Notes: generated from the letters alone by a model not told the origin. Positions 17,195-26,831 are shown, counted from the first letter of the stretch. The stretch: DNA of 64,000 nt from an uncultured Paracoccaceae bacterium (GCA_937864535.1 CALMJS010000014.1:168089-232088), one strand, 5' to 3'. A program made the numbers and translations.

Positions 17195-18640
17195 ATGATA
17201 GACTTGCGCCCTGTTGGATATGTGATCGGTTTGCTGACCGCTGTCGTCGGGGCGGCGATGACCGTCCCCATGGTATTCGACTATCTCCACGACGACCGGG
17301 AGTGGGAAACCTTTCTGAAATCAATGGTCTTGACCGTGATTTCGGGGGCCAGCATGGCGGTTGCCTGTTCCGGAAATCACGGGTCGATGAACATTCGGCA
17401 GGCGTTTATCCTGACCACAGGTGTCTGGATTGCCCTGCCGTTTTTCGGGGCTGTTCCGTTCATGCTGGGAGAAACCCAGTTGCGGCTGGTCGATGCGATT
17501 TTTGAATCGATGTCCGGCATGACGACAACCGGGGCGACAGCCATCGAAGGTCTGGAGCTGCATTCCTACGGCATTCATATCTGGCGCGGTGTTCTGCAAT
17601 GGCTGGGCGGTCTGGGGATCGTGATCGTGGCGATGATTTTCCTGCCGGTCATGAAGGTCGGCGGCATGCAGTTTTTCCAGTCCGAAGGCTTTGATACACT
17701 GGGCAAGGCCCTGCCGCGCGCACTGGACATCGCAAAGGGTTTGCTGGGGGTCTACGTGGTGCTGACCGCCGTCTGCATGATCAGCTATATCGCGACTGGC
17801 ATGCCGGGGATCGAGGCCTTTGTTCACGCGATGACGACCATCGCCACAGGCGGGTTTTCTACCACAGATGCGTCCTTTGCGGCCTATCCCGGCGCACCGC
17901 AGTATGTGGCCTCTTTGTTCATGTTTCTGGCCTCGCTGCCGCTGTTCCGGTTTTTTCAACTGGCATCGGGTTCCGCGCAGCCGCTGTTTCGCGATGTGCA
18001 GGCGCGGGGCTATCTGACCTTTACCTTGGCAGCGATCCTGTTGGTCTTGGCCTATCGCGGGGTCACGACCCAGAGTTTTGACGAAACTTTGGTCCGGACA
18101 ACGATTTTCAACGTCATCTCGATTTTCTCGGGCACCGGATTTGGCGAGGGCGATCTGGTCGGTTGGGGACCGTTTGCCTTTACCGTCCTGATCATCGTGG
18201 GCTGTATCGGCGGCTGTTCCGGCTCGACCGCCTGTTCGATCAAGGTCTTCCGGTTCCAAATCCTGTTCCGCGCGATCTGGGCGCAGATTCAGCGCCTGCA
18301 TAGTCCCAGCCGGGTGATATCGGTGCGCTATGACGGCCGCGCCGTTTCGGGTGAGGTCATGAATTCGATCATGCTCTTGTTCACCTGCTTTTTGATGACC
18401 CTTGGCCTGATGATCGGCCTGCTCACGATCATTGGTCTGAGTTTCGAGGCCGCGATCACCGGCGCTTGGACCTCGATTTTCAACATCGGCCCGATCTGGG
18501 GCTCCGAACTGGGTCCTACGGGGGCAGTGACGCCTTTGCCGGATGCGGCGAAATGGGTGTTGATCGGCGGCATGTTGCTGGGGCGGCTAGAGATCGTGTC
18601 GGTCTATGTGCTGATCCTGCCGCGGTTCTGGCGCAACTGA
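17195..18640 (+). CDS. trkH: Trk potassium uptake membrane subunit TrkH
   Basis: A 481-residue K+ channel-like subunit with four M1-P-M2 repeats. Filter-loop motifs are visible: MTTTGATAI, TIATGGFSTTDASF, SIFSGTGFGEGDLVGWG and NIGPIWGSELGPTGAV. The C-terminal helix ends in VLIGGMLLGRLEIVSVYVL, a TrkH/KtrB signature. It would need cytosolic TrkA for gating, which is not adjacent here. The start is uncertain; ATG 17195 begins just before the first helix, and a TTG at 17159 is in frame. Confidence 0.95.
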   Translation: MIDLRPVGYVIGLLTAVVGAAMTVPMVFDYLHDDREWETFLKSMVLTVISGASMAVACSGNHGSMNIRQAFILTTGVWIALPFFGAVPFMLGETQLRLVDAIFESMSGMTTTGATAIEGLELHSYGIHIWRGVLQWLGGLGIVIVAMIFLPVMKVGGMQFFQSEGFDTLGKALPRALDIAKGLLGVYVVLTAVCMISYIATGMPGIEAFVHAMTTIATGGFSTTDASFAAYPGAPQYVASLFMFLASLPLFRFFQLASGSAQPLFRDVQARGYLTFTLAAILLVLAYRGVTTQSFDETLVRTTIFNVISIFSGTGFGEGDLVGWGPFAFTVLIIVGCIGGCSGSTACSIKVFRFQILFRAIWAQIQRLHSPSRVISVRYDGRAVSGEVMNSIMLLFTCFLMTLGLMIGLLTIIGLSFEAAITGAWTSIFNIGPIWGSELGPTGAVTPLPDAAKWVLIGGMLLGRLEIVSVYVLILPRFWRN

Positions 18641-18687
18641 GCCTTTACCGTCAGGGCCCCGCATCATCTGCAGGGCCCGTCCGTGTC

Positions 18688-20487
18688 TTACCAGCAGCTG
18701 ACCAGAGCGGTGACATCCGCCGCGCGGCGCGTCAGGGTTTCGGGGGCCATATAGGTGTCGCCCGATGTCATGGCCGGGGTCACGCCAGCTTGGCCCAAGG
18801 CGTTCAGGATCAGGGCGTTATCCGCCGCGAGGCTGACCTCTGGCGGCAGGATCTGCCCGCTGGCCGGTGTGGTGGGAACGATCATCCCGATCACCGATCC
18901 GCCTGCATCATAGAGCGGCCCGCCAATATCGCCGTCCTCGATCCGCATCGTCAGGCGATAGACATCTGGATTGCCGTCCAATCCCTGCAGGTCGGCCAAG
19001 GTGCCCATTGTCAACGTCGGCAGGGTCAGCGCGCCGCCGTAGGGATAGCCGGACGCCGTGACGCCGGACTGTAGACGCGGTGCATTCGTCTGGAAATCCA
19101 CAACGCCGAGGGGCGAGAGGGGCGCATTCGGTTTGATCACCGCAACGACCTTATCGGAATAGCTGATCGTCGCGTCAAAGGTATCGTTGATCGTCACCCG
19201 TCGGCAGTCTGCCACCGTGGCGGCAGCCGTGACCACAGTCCCGCTCTGATCGACAAAGAACCCGGCGCGGGCGGCCTTGGGTTTGCGGATCTCCAGTCCC
19301 GACACCAGATCAATCGACTGATCCCGACCTTCGGGCATCGCGGCGGAATCCAGCACCCCGTCAATCCTAGCAAAGCTGGCCTGCATGCTGGCGAGCACGC
19401 GGCTACGCCGCTCCTCGTCGCCGGTTGGCCAGATCAGGGCAAAGCCCTTAATCTCGCCGTCAACGACAGAGGCCTGAACGACGGTGTGGATCGTGTCGTT
19501 AACGCCTTCGATCGAAATCCGGTCGCCCGATTTGCTGCGCGGTCCGTTCAGCGGCACAACAGAGAGGGTTTGCAGGATTTCATAGAGCCCGTAGAGCCGT
19601 GTTCTGTCGCCGCTCTGCGAGATCAGCAGAACCTGAACACCCGAGCCATCCTTTTCGCCGTAGGTGGCAAAAGGAGAATCGTAGCCACTGAATGCGACCA
19701 GCCCGGCGGGAATTTCCACCTCGATCCCGGCGGTTTCATCGCGGATCAGGGTCATATCGGTGCCAGCCAGAATGGCGTTATAGGCCCCCAGCAGCAGGTC
19801 ACGCTGCGCGGTGGTCAGAACGCCAGTGACCTCGAACCCGTTGTCCTGCTGCCACGCGGCCATAGAGGCGCGGGTGCCACGGCCAAACGATCCGTCGATG
19901 GTGGAGTTGTAATATCCCGCCCATTGCAGCGCGATTTGTAGCTGTTCGCGGGCCCCTTGGGTCAGTAGGGCCTCAGCGGCGCGGGCCTCTGCCAGCGTTT
20001 CAACGGCCAGCACCGGCTGCGGTTCGGCGACAGGTTCGGGAATGACCACCGGATCATTGACCGTGGCCGGTTCTGGCAGGGGTTCCAGCGTGATGATCGG
20101 CGTTGCGGGGGCACTGCCACCGCTTGCGATATCATTCGGCAAGGGCTGCGGCGTGGTCGGGGCCCCTGTGCCGATCGGCCAGAACTGTTGGCCATAGCGG
20201 CGGCCATCGCTGACAAAGGCGTCGGCCGGAATCCGGCCAGAGGATCGTAGCCGTCCCAGCAGTGTTTCTGCATCGGGGCGCGAATAGGGGCCCAGTGCGA
20301 TGCCGTACCAGCTCCCGCCGAGGTAGAAACCGCTGACGTTTTCCATCGTCGAGGAATATCCGCGTGCCGCGTCCTGCGCGGCTCCAAGGGTGGGGAGGGC
20401 CTGCAATTGCACCCAAGCGGTGTCCTGTGCCATCGCTGGCACGGCGGTCATGGCCACAGCGGCCATCGCGATAAAGCGCCTGATCAT
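18688..20487 (-). CDS. Exported SPOR / peptidoglycan-binding protein with inactive serine-protease-like domain
   Basis: A 599-residue exported protein. A signal peptide (MIRRFIAMAAVAMTAVPAMAQ) is followed by a SPOR-like domain (VQLQALPTLGAAQDAARGY, GSWYGIALGPYSRPDAETLL), a Pro/Glu linker, a PG_binding_1 domain (ALQWAGYYNSTIDGSFGRGTRASM), a beta-rich middle, and a C-terminal trypsin-like domain (GFFVDQSGTVVTAAATVADC, ASGYPYGG, EDGDIGGPLYDAGG). The catalytic residues are gone: the His position is Thr424, the nucleophile Ser is Ile521 (GDIGG for GDSGG), and the Asp region reads VVAVIKP. It is therefore likely a cell-wall-associated binding or regulatory protein, not a protease. The start at 20487 puts the signal peptide first. 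Confidence 0.88.
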   Translation of the reverse strand: MIRRFIAMAAVAMTAVPAMAQDTAWVQLQALPTLGAAQDAARGYSSTMENVSGFYLGGSWYGIALGPYSRPDAETLLGRLRSSGRIPADAFVSDGRRYGQQFWPIGTGAPTTPQPLPNDIASGGSAPATPIITLEPLPEPATVNDPVVIPEPVAEPQPVLAVETLAEARAAEALLTQGAREQLQIALQWAGYYNSTIDGSFGRGTRASMAAWQQDNGFEVTGVLTTAQRDLLLGAYNAILAGTDMTLIRDETAGIEVEIPAGLVAFSGYDSPFATYGEKDGSGVQVLLISQSGDRTRLYGLYEILQTLSVVPLNGPRSKSGDRISIEGVNDTIHTVVQASVVDGEIKGFALIWPTGDEERRSRVLASMQASFARIDGVLDSAAMPEGRDQSIDLVSGLEIRKPKAARAGFFVDQSGTVVTAAATVADCRRVTINDTFDATISYSDKVVAVIKPNAPLSPLGVVDFQTNAPRLQSGVTASGYPYGGALTLPTLTMGTLADLQGLDGNPDVYRLTMRIEDGDIGGPLYDAGGSVIGMIVPTTPASGQILPPEVSLAADNALILNALGQAGVTPAMTSGDTYMAPETLTRRAADVTALVSCW

Positions 20488-20659
20488 ACCTGTTCCAATT
20501 GTTCTTGTTCTCTCGAAACCATATGGCACCCCTTAGCGCGATATCAAATGTCTTTGAACGCTGGAAATCCGCCACTGTGACCGCTATGCCCCGATCCGGC
20601 GCAATTGACCGCGCCGCGCGTGCGCCCTATTGAGGCGCAGAACCGAAAAGAGGGCAATC

Positions 20660-21580
20660 ATGGCCGAGAAACCCCGTTCCTTCCAAGAGATCATCCTGCG
20701 CCTGCAGAATTACTGGGCGCAGCAGGGCTGTGCTGTCCTGCAACCCTACGACATGGAGGTCGGCGCAGGCACGTTCCACCCGGCAACCACCCTGCGCAGT
20801 CTGGGGGATCGGGCTTGGGCAGCCGCCTATGTGCAGCCGTCGCGCCGTCCGACCGATGGCCGGTATGGCGAAAACCCGAACCGGTTGCAGCATTACTATC
20901 AATATCAGGTGATCATCAAACCGTCGCCCGCCAACCTGCAGGACCTCTATCTGGGGTCGCTGGCGGAAATCGGCATTGATGCGTCCCTGCATGACATCCG
21001 TTTTGTCGAAGACGACTGGGAATCCCCGACCCTTGGCGCTTGGGGGCTCGGCTGGGAGGTCTGGTGCGACGGGATGGAAGTGTCGCAGTTCACCTATTTC
21101 CAACAGGTCGGCGGCCATGACTGCCGTCCGGTGTCTGGCGAATTGACCTATGGTCTGGAACGTTTGGCCATGAACGTTCTGGGCGTCGATCACGTCATGG
21201 ATATGCCGTTCAACAATCCGGACTCGCCGATTGCGCTCAAATACGGCGATATTTTCCGCCAAACCGAAGAAGAATACAGCCGTCATAACTTTGACGGGGC
21301 CGATACCGAAAAATTGCTGCGCAATTTCCAGGAGGCCGAACTGGAATGTCAGCGCCTGTTGGGCTTTGACGCCAGTGACGAAAAATCCGGCAAGCGGATC
21401 ATCATGGTGCACCCGGCCTATGACCAGTGCATCAAGGCGTCGCATCTGTTCAATCTCCTGGATGCGCGCGGTGTGATCTCGGTCACCGAACGTCAGGCCT
21501 ATATCGGCCGGGTCCGGGCCTTGGCGAAACTCTGCGCCGATGCCTTTGTCCAGACGGAGGCGGGCGGCTACACCGCCTGA
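20660..21580 (+). CDS. glyQ: Glycine--tRNA ligase alpha subunit
   Basis: Catalytic subunit of the bacterial alpha2beta2 glycyl-tRNA synthetase. The 306 residues match the family length and show [32 protein letters not shown], the class II motif region [14 protein letters not shown] and [19 protein letters not shown]. The ATG at 20660 follows AGAGGG. The DUF6446 gene and glyS follow on the same strand, forming one operon. Confidence 0.98.
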   Translation: MAEKPRSFQEIILRLQNYWAQQGCAVLQPYDMEVGAGTFHPATTLRSLGDRAWAAAYVQPSRRPTDGRYGENPNRLQHYYQYQVIIKPSPANLQDLYLGSLAEIGIDASLHDIRFVEDDWESPTLGAWGLGWEVWCDGMEVSQFTYFQQVGGHDCRPVSGELTYGLERLAMNVLGVDHVMDMPFNNPDSPIALKYGDIFRQTEEEYSRHNFDGADTEKLLRNFQEAELECQRLLGFDASDEKSGKRIIMVHPAYDQCIKASHLFNLLDARGVISVTERQAYIGRVRALAKLCADAFVQTEAGGYTA

Positions 21581-21587
21581 GACTGAC

Positions 21588-22118
21588 ATGAAGGTCAAGT
21601 TTGTCCTCTCCGCGATGCTGCTGGTTGCCCTGCTGATGGGCGGCGGGCTGTATTATTCGATGGCCTACGCCTATTACGATGAGGTCACTGCCGAGGAGTT
21701 CGGCGACGTCCAGCTGACGTCGATCCTGTCCGGCCAGCCCGAAGCCATCGCCACCGCCAATTTCAGCGGCATCGACAGCATCAGCTCTCCGATCCGGTTT
21801 CGGGCCTGCTTCGAAACCACGCTCAGCTTTGGCACGCTCACCGATCGTTATGCGATCTATGAAAACGCCGAGCCGCTGAATGCACCGGGCTGGTTTAGCT
21901 GTTTCAACGCCAAGGACCTGGGCCCCAAGATCGCAAGCGGCGAGGCCGTCGCATTCTTGGGTCAGGCGAATGTGGCCTATGGCATCGATCGGATCGTCGC
22001 GTTTACCCCCGATGGTCACGGCTATATCTGGCACCAAATCAACGCCTGTGGCGATGCGAAATTTAATGGGGACCCGCTGCCCGAAGGCTGCCCCGAACCC
22101 GTTGAAGGGACAAACTGA
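21588..22118 (+). CDS. Membrane-anchored hypothetical protein between glyQ and glyS (DUF6446)
   Basis: A 176-residue protein with one N-terminal membrane anchor (VLSAMLLVALLMGGGLYYSMAYA) and an outward-facing domain with cysteines in RFRACFETT, GWFSCFNA, NACGDAKF and EGCPEP. I recall it as the DUF6446 family found at this position in Rhodobacterales; no function is known. It starts seven bases after glyQ, and its stop shares a base with the glyS ATG, so it is made together with both synthetase subunits. Whether that is functional or only conserved order cannot be told. Confidence 0.85.
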   Translation: MKVKFVLSAMLLVALLMGGGLYYSMAYAYYDEVTAEEFGDVQLTSILSGQPEAIATANFSGIDSISSPIRFRACFETTLSFGTLTDRYAIYENAEPLNAPGWFSCFNAKDLGPKIASGEAVAFLGQANVAYGIDRIVAFTPDGHGYIWHQINACGDAKFNGDPLPEGCPEPVEGTN

Positions 22119-24175
22119 TGCCCAATCTGCTGATTGAACTGTTCTCCGAGGAAATCCCGGCCCGTATGCAAGTCCGGGCTGCCGAGGATCTGAAAAAGCT
22201 GATCACCGACGGGTTGGTCGAGGCGGGCCTGACCTATGCCGCAGCGGCGGCCTTTGCCACGCCGCGGCGTCTGGCCCTGTCTATCGAGGACCTGACCGCA
22301 GAATCCCGCGCCGTGCGCGAGGAACGCAAAGGCCCCGCGACCAATGCGCCCGAAAAGGCGATCGAGGGGTTCCTTCGCTCGACGGGGCTGACGATTGATC
22401 AGCTGGAGGTGCGCGACGACAAAAAGGGGCAGGTCTATTTTGCCACCTTTGAAAAGCCGGGCCGTCCGGCGGCCGAGATCATCGCCGAAGTGCTGGACAG
22501 CACGATCCGCAATTTTCCGTGGCCCAAGTCGATGCGCTGGGGGGCTGGCCCGCTGCGCTGGGTGCGTCCGCTGCATTCCATCATCTGTCTGCTGTCGGAT
22601 GCCGACGGCAACACCGTCGTCCCGTTCGAGATCGAGGGGATCAAGGCCGGCAACACCACGCGCGGGCATCGGTTCCTGTCGCAGGGTGACATCATCGTTA
22701 ACGGGTTCGAGGATTACGAGGCCAAGCTCAAGCGCGCCAAGGTGATCCTGCGCGCCGAAGAGCGTGCGGATTCGATCCAGAGCGAAGCTGCCAATCTGGC
22801 CTTTGCCGCTGGGATGGAAGTTGTCGAAGATCGCGGTTTGCTGGCCGAAGTGTCGGGTCTGGTCGAATGGCCGGTGCCGCTGATGGGGCCGATTGCCGAC
22901 ACCTTCCTTGGTCTGCCGCCCGAGGTGATCCAGACCTCGATGAAGGACCACCAGAAGTTCTTCTCGGTGCGGAGCCCCAAGACGGGCCGGATCGAGAAAT
23001 TCATCACCGTGGCGAATATGGAAACCGTCGATCACGGCGAAACCATCCTCAAGGGCAACCTCAAGGTGCTGTCCGCCCGTCTGTCGGACGCCAAGTTTTT
23101 CTATGAAAACGACCTGCGCGTGGCCAAGGCGGGCATGGGCGAATGGCTGGATGCGCTGGCGAATGTCACGTTCCACAACAAGCTGGGCAGCCAAAAGGCC
23201 CGGATCGACCGGATCGCCACGCTGGCCGCCGAAATCGCACCCTCTGTTGGTGCCGATCCGGTCAAGGCCGAGGAGGCCGCCCGCATCGCCAAGGCCGACC
23301 TGCGGTCCGGCATGGTTGGGGAATTCCCGGAACTTCAGGGTCTGATGGGCCGCTACTACGCTTTGGCTGCGGGGCGGACTGCCGATGTGGCCGACGCCGC
23401 CCGCGATCACTATTCGCCGCTGGGCCCGTCCGATGATGTGCCGACCGCGCCGGTGTCTGTTGCTGTGGCGCTGGCCGACAAGATCGACACGCTGACCGGG
23501 TTCTGGGCCATCGACGAAAAGCCGACCGGCTCCAAGGACCCCTTTGCGCTGCGCCGCGCCGCGCTGGGCGTGATCCGTCTGGTGCTGGAAAACGGGCTGT
23601 CGCTGCGTCTGGCCGAGGTATTTGGCCGGGCCAACGCTGGCACGGATGCGGCCGACCTGTTGTCGTTCTTCCATGACCGTCTCAAGGTCTACCTCAAGGA
23701 TCAGGGCATCCGTCACGACGTGATCGACGCCTGTCTGGCGATGGCGAATGCCGACGATCTGACGCTGCTGGTGAAACGTGCGCAGGCGCTGTCGGCCACG
23801 CTGGCAACCGACGATGGCGCGAACCTGATCCAAGGGTTCAAGCGCGCCAACAATATCCTCAGCCAAGCCGAGGAAAAGGACGGGGTCGAGTATTCCTTTG
23901 GTGCGGATGCGAAATTCGCCGAAGCCGACGAGGAACGCGCCCTCTTTGCCGCCCTTGATTCTGCCGAGGCTGCGATTGCACCGGCGATGGCCGCTCAGGA
24001 CTTTGCCGCTGCGATGTCGGCCATGGCAGCGCTGCGCGGTCCCATCGACGCGTTCTTTGGCGCGGTGCAGGTCAATAGCGACAATCAGGTGGTGCGCCGC
24101 AACCGTCTGAACCTTTTGTCGCGTATCCGCACCATTTGTACGATGGTCGCAGATCTTTCGCGCATCGAAGGTTAA
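22118..24175 (+). CDS. glyS: Glycine--tRNA ligase beta subunit
   Basis: The tRNA-binding subunit of glycyl-tRNA synthetase. The 685 residues begin with the family signature LLIELFSEEIPARMQ and carry TPRRLAL, the HD-like GRYYALAAG region and a C-terminal anticodon-binding helical domain (FFGAVQVNSDNQVVRRNRLNLLSRI). It is coupled to the preceding small gene by a one-base overlap. Confidence 0.98.
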   Translation: MPNLLIELFSEEIPARMQVRAAEDLKKLITDGLVEAGLTYAAAAAFATPRRLALSIEDLTAESRAVREERKGPATNAPEKAIEGFLRSTGLTIDQLEVRDDKKGQVYFATFEKPGRPAAEIIAEVLDSTIRNFPWPKSMRWGAGPLRWVRPLHSIICLLSDADGNTVVPFEIEGIKAGNTTRGHRFLSQGDIIVNGFEDYEAKLKRAKVILRAEERADSIQSEAANLAFAAGMEVVEDRGLLAEVSGLVEWPVPLMGPIADTFLGLPPEVIQTSMKDHQKFFSVRSPKTGRIEKFITVANMETVDHGETILKGNLKVLSARLSDAKFFYENDLRVAKAGMGEWLDALANVTFHNKLGSQKARIDRIATLAAEIAPSVGADPVKAEEAARIAKADLRSGMVGEFPELQGLMGRYYALAAGRTADVADAARDHYSPLGPSDDVPTAPVSVAVALADKIDTLTGFWAIDEKPTGSKDPFALRRAALGVIRLVLENGLSLRLAEVFGRANAGTDAADLLSFFHDRLKVYLKDQGIRHDVIDACLAMANADDLTLLVKRAQALSATLATDDGANLIQGFKRANNILSQAEEKDGVEYSFGADAKFAEADEERALFAALDSAEAAIAPAMAAQDFAAAMSAMAALRGPIDAFFGAVQVNSDNQVVRRNRLNLLSRIRTICTMVADLSRIEG

Positions 24176-24192
24176 AAAATCCGTAACGTTGT

Positions 24193-24238
24193 CCTTGCTG
24201 CAAACTGCAACTGCTCTAAAGTGCAGCGCAGCAAGGAG
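24193..24238 (+). promoter_or_regulatory. Leader hairpin that would mask the PPDK-like gene's ribosome-binding site
   Basis: CCTTGCTGC (24193-24201) pairs perfectly with GCAGCAAGG (24228-24236); the right arm contains part of the AAGGAG ribosome-binding site (24233-24238). Inside the loop CTGCA and TGCAG can extend the structure. No T-run follows, so it does not look like a terminator for glyS. A translational switch is possible but unproven. Confidence 0.45.
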
Positions 24239-24246
24239 ACGCCGCG

Positions 24247-26805
24247 GTGCAGCAAAACAAGTCCTACGATCTGATCACCCACATCACCGCTGACGCGGTG
24301 ATGTCGCCAAATGTGCATGGTGGTCGGGCGAAATGCCTGCAACGGCTGATCCGTCTGGACATGCCGGTGCCGACCACCGTGGCGCTGTCATTTGACGCTG
24401 TGCGCGAAATCGCGCGGGGCCAAATGCCTGATTTGCGTCAGGTTTTGGCACCTTTCGGCGATGGGCCGCTACTGTCGGTCCGCCCGTCCAGCCAAGACCC
24501 CGACTGGGGCGGACCCGCAGCGATTCTGAATATCGGTATGAACGACGCCCGCCACGCTGTGATGTCCGAAGAGATCGGGGCCGAGGCTGCGACCGCGATC
24601 TATTTGCGGTTCGTCCAATCCTACGCTGTTCTGGTTGCCCGGCTGGACCCCGAACCGTTTTTCCTGCCCGACGCCCCCACCAAGGAGGCGCTGCGGGCGA
24701 TGCTGGACGCCTACGAATACGAAACCGACGAGGTTTTCCCGCAGGACCCGATGCAGCAACTGGCCGAAGTCCTGCGGTCCATGGCGCGGGCTTGGGATGG
24801 GACCACCGCGCGTTTGCTGCGTCAGGCCAAGGGCGCGCCTGCCGATGCCGGCCTCGGTCTGGTGGTCCAGCGTATGGCGCTGGGCGTGGGCAAGGGGATT
24901 TCCGGGTCGGGCGTCATCCAGTTTGTCGATGAACAAACCGGGGACAAGCGGATCAAGGGCCGCTATCTGTCCCAAAGTCAGGGGAGAGAGGCCCTCTCTG
25001 CCGCGACCGGGGCGCTCTATCTGGTTCAGGACGAACGCGGTAAATCCGTCGAAGAGGAATTGCCCGATCTCTATGCGGCGCTGCTCCATTACGGAGATCT
25101 GTGCCGGATGCGTCTGCGCGAAGAGATGCAGATCGAATTTACCATCGCCAACGGCCAACTGCATGTGCTGGACGCTGTGCGTGTGCAGCGGTCGAATCGC
25201 GCCTCGGTCAAAATCGCCGTCGCCTTGGCCGAGGATGAGGTCATCCCGCGCGAAGAGGCCGTGATGCGGGTCGATCCTGCGGCTCTGTCCGAATTGCTCC
25301 ACCGGCAGGTGGACCCGGCTTCTCCGCGCGACCCGATCGTGCGCGGGATCGCGGCCAGTCCCGGCGCTGCCTCTGGTCGCTTGGTGTTCTCTGCCGCTGA
25401 TGCGCAGGCCAGCGCCGCGCGGGGCGAGGCCTGTATTCTGGTCCGCCGCGAAACCTCGCCCGAGGATATTCGCGGGATGCATGCGGCCAGCGCGGTGCTG
25501 ACGGTGCGTGGTGGGATCACCAGTCACGCGGCGGTGATTGGCCGTGGTCTGGGTCTGCCCTGCGTGGTGGGCGCCTCTGATCTGGTGATCGACCGCAAAC
25601 ATAAAATCGTCATCGCCCCCGATGGGCGGCAGTTCCACGAAGGCGATATGATCACCGTCGATGGCACCTCGGGCGAGGTGTTGGCGGGGGCTGCACCGCT
25701 CATGGAGGCGGGGCTGGATGGTGCGTTCCGAACGCTGCTGGATTGGGCCGACCTGTTCCGGGACATCGGCGTGCGTGCGAATGCCGACACGCCAACCGAT
25801 GCGCAGACCGCCCGTAACTTTGCCGCCCAAGGGATCGGCCTGTGCCGTACGGAACATATGTTCTTTGAGGGTGACCGTCTGGGCGTCATGCGCGAGATGA
25901 TTTTCGCGCATTCCGCTGCGGACCGCGCTGCCGTGCTGGAACGGCTGCTGCCGATGCAGCGTGGCGATTTCGCGGAACTGTTCCGCATCATGCAGGGACA
26001 ACCGGTGTGCATCCGGCTGTTCGATCCGCCCTTGCACGAATTTTTGCCCGCCGACAAATCTGGTCACCGGGAACTGGCGGAACAGCTGGCGCTGCCCCTG
26101 TCCGAGGTGTCGGCCCGTGTCGAAGCCTTGCAGGAATATAACCCGATGCTGGGTATGCGTGGTGTGCGACTGGGGCTGACCTACCCGGAAATCTACGACA
26201 TGCAGGCCCGCGCGATTTTCGAGGCAACCGTCGAGGCCAGCCAGACCGGCGCGCCCGTGGTGCCGGAAATCATGATCCCGTTGGTCAGCGCCATGCGTGA
26301 GGTCGAACTGGTCAAAACCCGGATCGATGCCGTAGCCGCTGCGGTCAAGGCCGAGACCGGCGTCGATTTCAACTTCCGCTATGGGGTCATGGTGGAAACT
26401 CCGCGTGCGGCCCTGCGCGCGGCGGATATCGCGTTACATGCGCAGTTCCTGTCCTTCGGGACAAACGACCTCACGCAGATGACATATGGATTGTCGCGCG
26501 ACGACGCCGGACGGTTCATGTCGGCCTATGTGAATGCACATGTCTACGAAGAAGACCCGTTCCACACGCTTGATACAGATGGTGTCGGAGAATTGCTGAG
26601 AATCGGTGCTGAACGGGGCCGACTCGGTCGGAAAAATGTGGTGCTTTCGATCTGCGGGGAACACGGTGGTAGCCGCTCTGCGATCGCGTTTTGCCGCCGT
26701 CAGGGATTCGATTACGTCTCTTGTTCGCCGTTTCGGGTCCCCGCTGCGCGACTTTCCGCCGCCCAATTGGCGATCGCGGACCAGCGAGAATCCACGATTA
26801 TGTAG
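24247..26805 (+). CDS. ppdK: Pyruvate, phosphate dikinase-like PEP-binding protein with altered ATP site
   Basis: An 852-residue protein with the three-part PPDK layout. The central phosphohistidine domain is intact (GGITSHAAVIGRGLG, His427), as is the C-terminal pyruvate/PEP TIM barrel (GLCRTEHMFF, RLFDPPLHEFLP, SFGTNDLTQMTYG, CGEHGG with Cys803). The N-terminal ATP-grasp half is divergent: around IEFTIANGQLHVLDAV, positions that are Asp, Gln and Arg in classical PPDK read Gln295, Asp309 and Val311, and the GGKGANL loop reads GGRAKCL. It may not use ATP normally; a PEP-binding or regulatory role is possible. The GTG start has AAGGAG nine bases upstream. It follows glyS and precedes a cell-wall hydrolase. 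Confidence 0.85.
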   Translation: MQQNKSYDLITHITADAVMSPNVHGGRAKCLQRLIRLDMPVPTTVALSFDAVREIARGQMPDLRQVLAPFGDGPLLSVRPSSQDPDWGGPAAILNIGMNDARHAVMSEEIGAEAATAIYLRFVQSYAVLVARLDPEPFFLPDAPTKEALRAMLDAYEYETDEVFPQDPMQQLAEVLRSMARAWDGTTARLLRQAKGAPADAGLGLVVQRMALGVGKGISGSGVIQFVDEQTGDKRIKGRYLSQSQGREALSAATGALYLVQDERGKSVEEELPDLYAALLHYGDLCRMRLREEMQIEFTIANGQLHVLDAVRVQRSNRASVKIAVALAEDEVIPREEAVMRVDPAALSELLHRQVDPASPRDPIVRGIAASPGAASGRLVFSAADAQASAARGEACILVRRETSPEDIRGMHAASAVLTVRGGITSHAAVIGRGLGLPCVVGASDLVIDRKHKIVIAPDGRQFHEGDMITVDGTSGEVLAGAAPLMEAGLDGAFRTLLDWADLFRDIGVRANADTPTDAQTARNFAAQGIGLCRTEHMFFEGDRLGVMREMIFAHSAADRAAVLERLLPMQRGDFAELFRIMQGQPVCIRLFDPPLHEFLPADKSGHRELAEQLALPLSEVSARVEALQEYNPMLGMRGVRLGLTYPEIYDMQARAIFEATVEASQTGAPVVPEIMIPLVSAMREVELVKTRIDAVAAAVKAETGVDFNFRYGVMVETPRAALRAADIALHAQFLSFGTNDLTQMTYGLSRDDAGRFMSAYVNAHVYEEDPFHTLDTDGVGELLRIGAERGRLGRKNVVLSICGEHGGSRSAIAFCRRQGFDYVSCSPFRVPAARLSAAQLAIADQRESTIM

Positions 26806-26831
26806 CGAAAACCCCGGAAATCGCCAGATAT

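Noticed and set aside
22022..23866. A 614-codon open frame on the minus strand opposite glyS
   Set aside because: It lies wholly across a well-conserved gene, has biased His/Gln/Arg-rich composition and matches no family; long antisense frames are expected from the high GC at third positions of the real gene.
24469..26067. A 532-codon minus-strand frame opposite the PPDK-like gene
   Set aside because: The coding signal and conserved motifs are on the plus strand; the antisense product has no recognisable domain.
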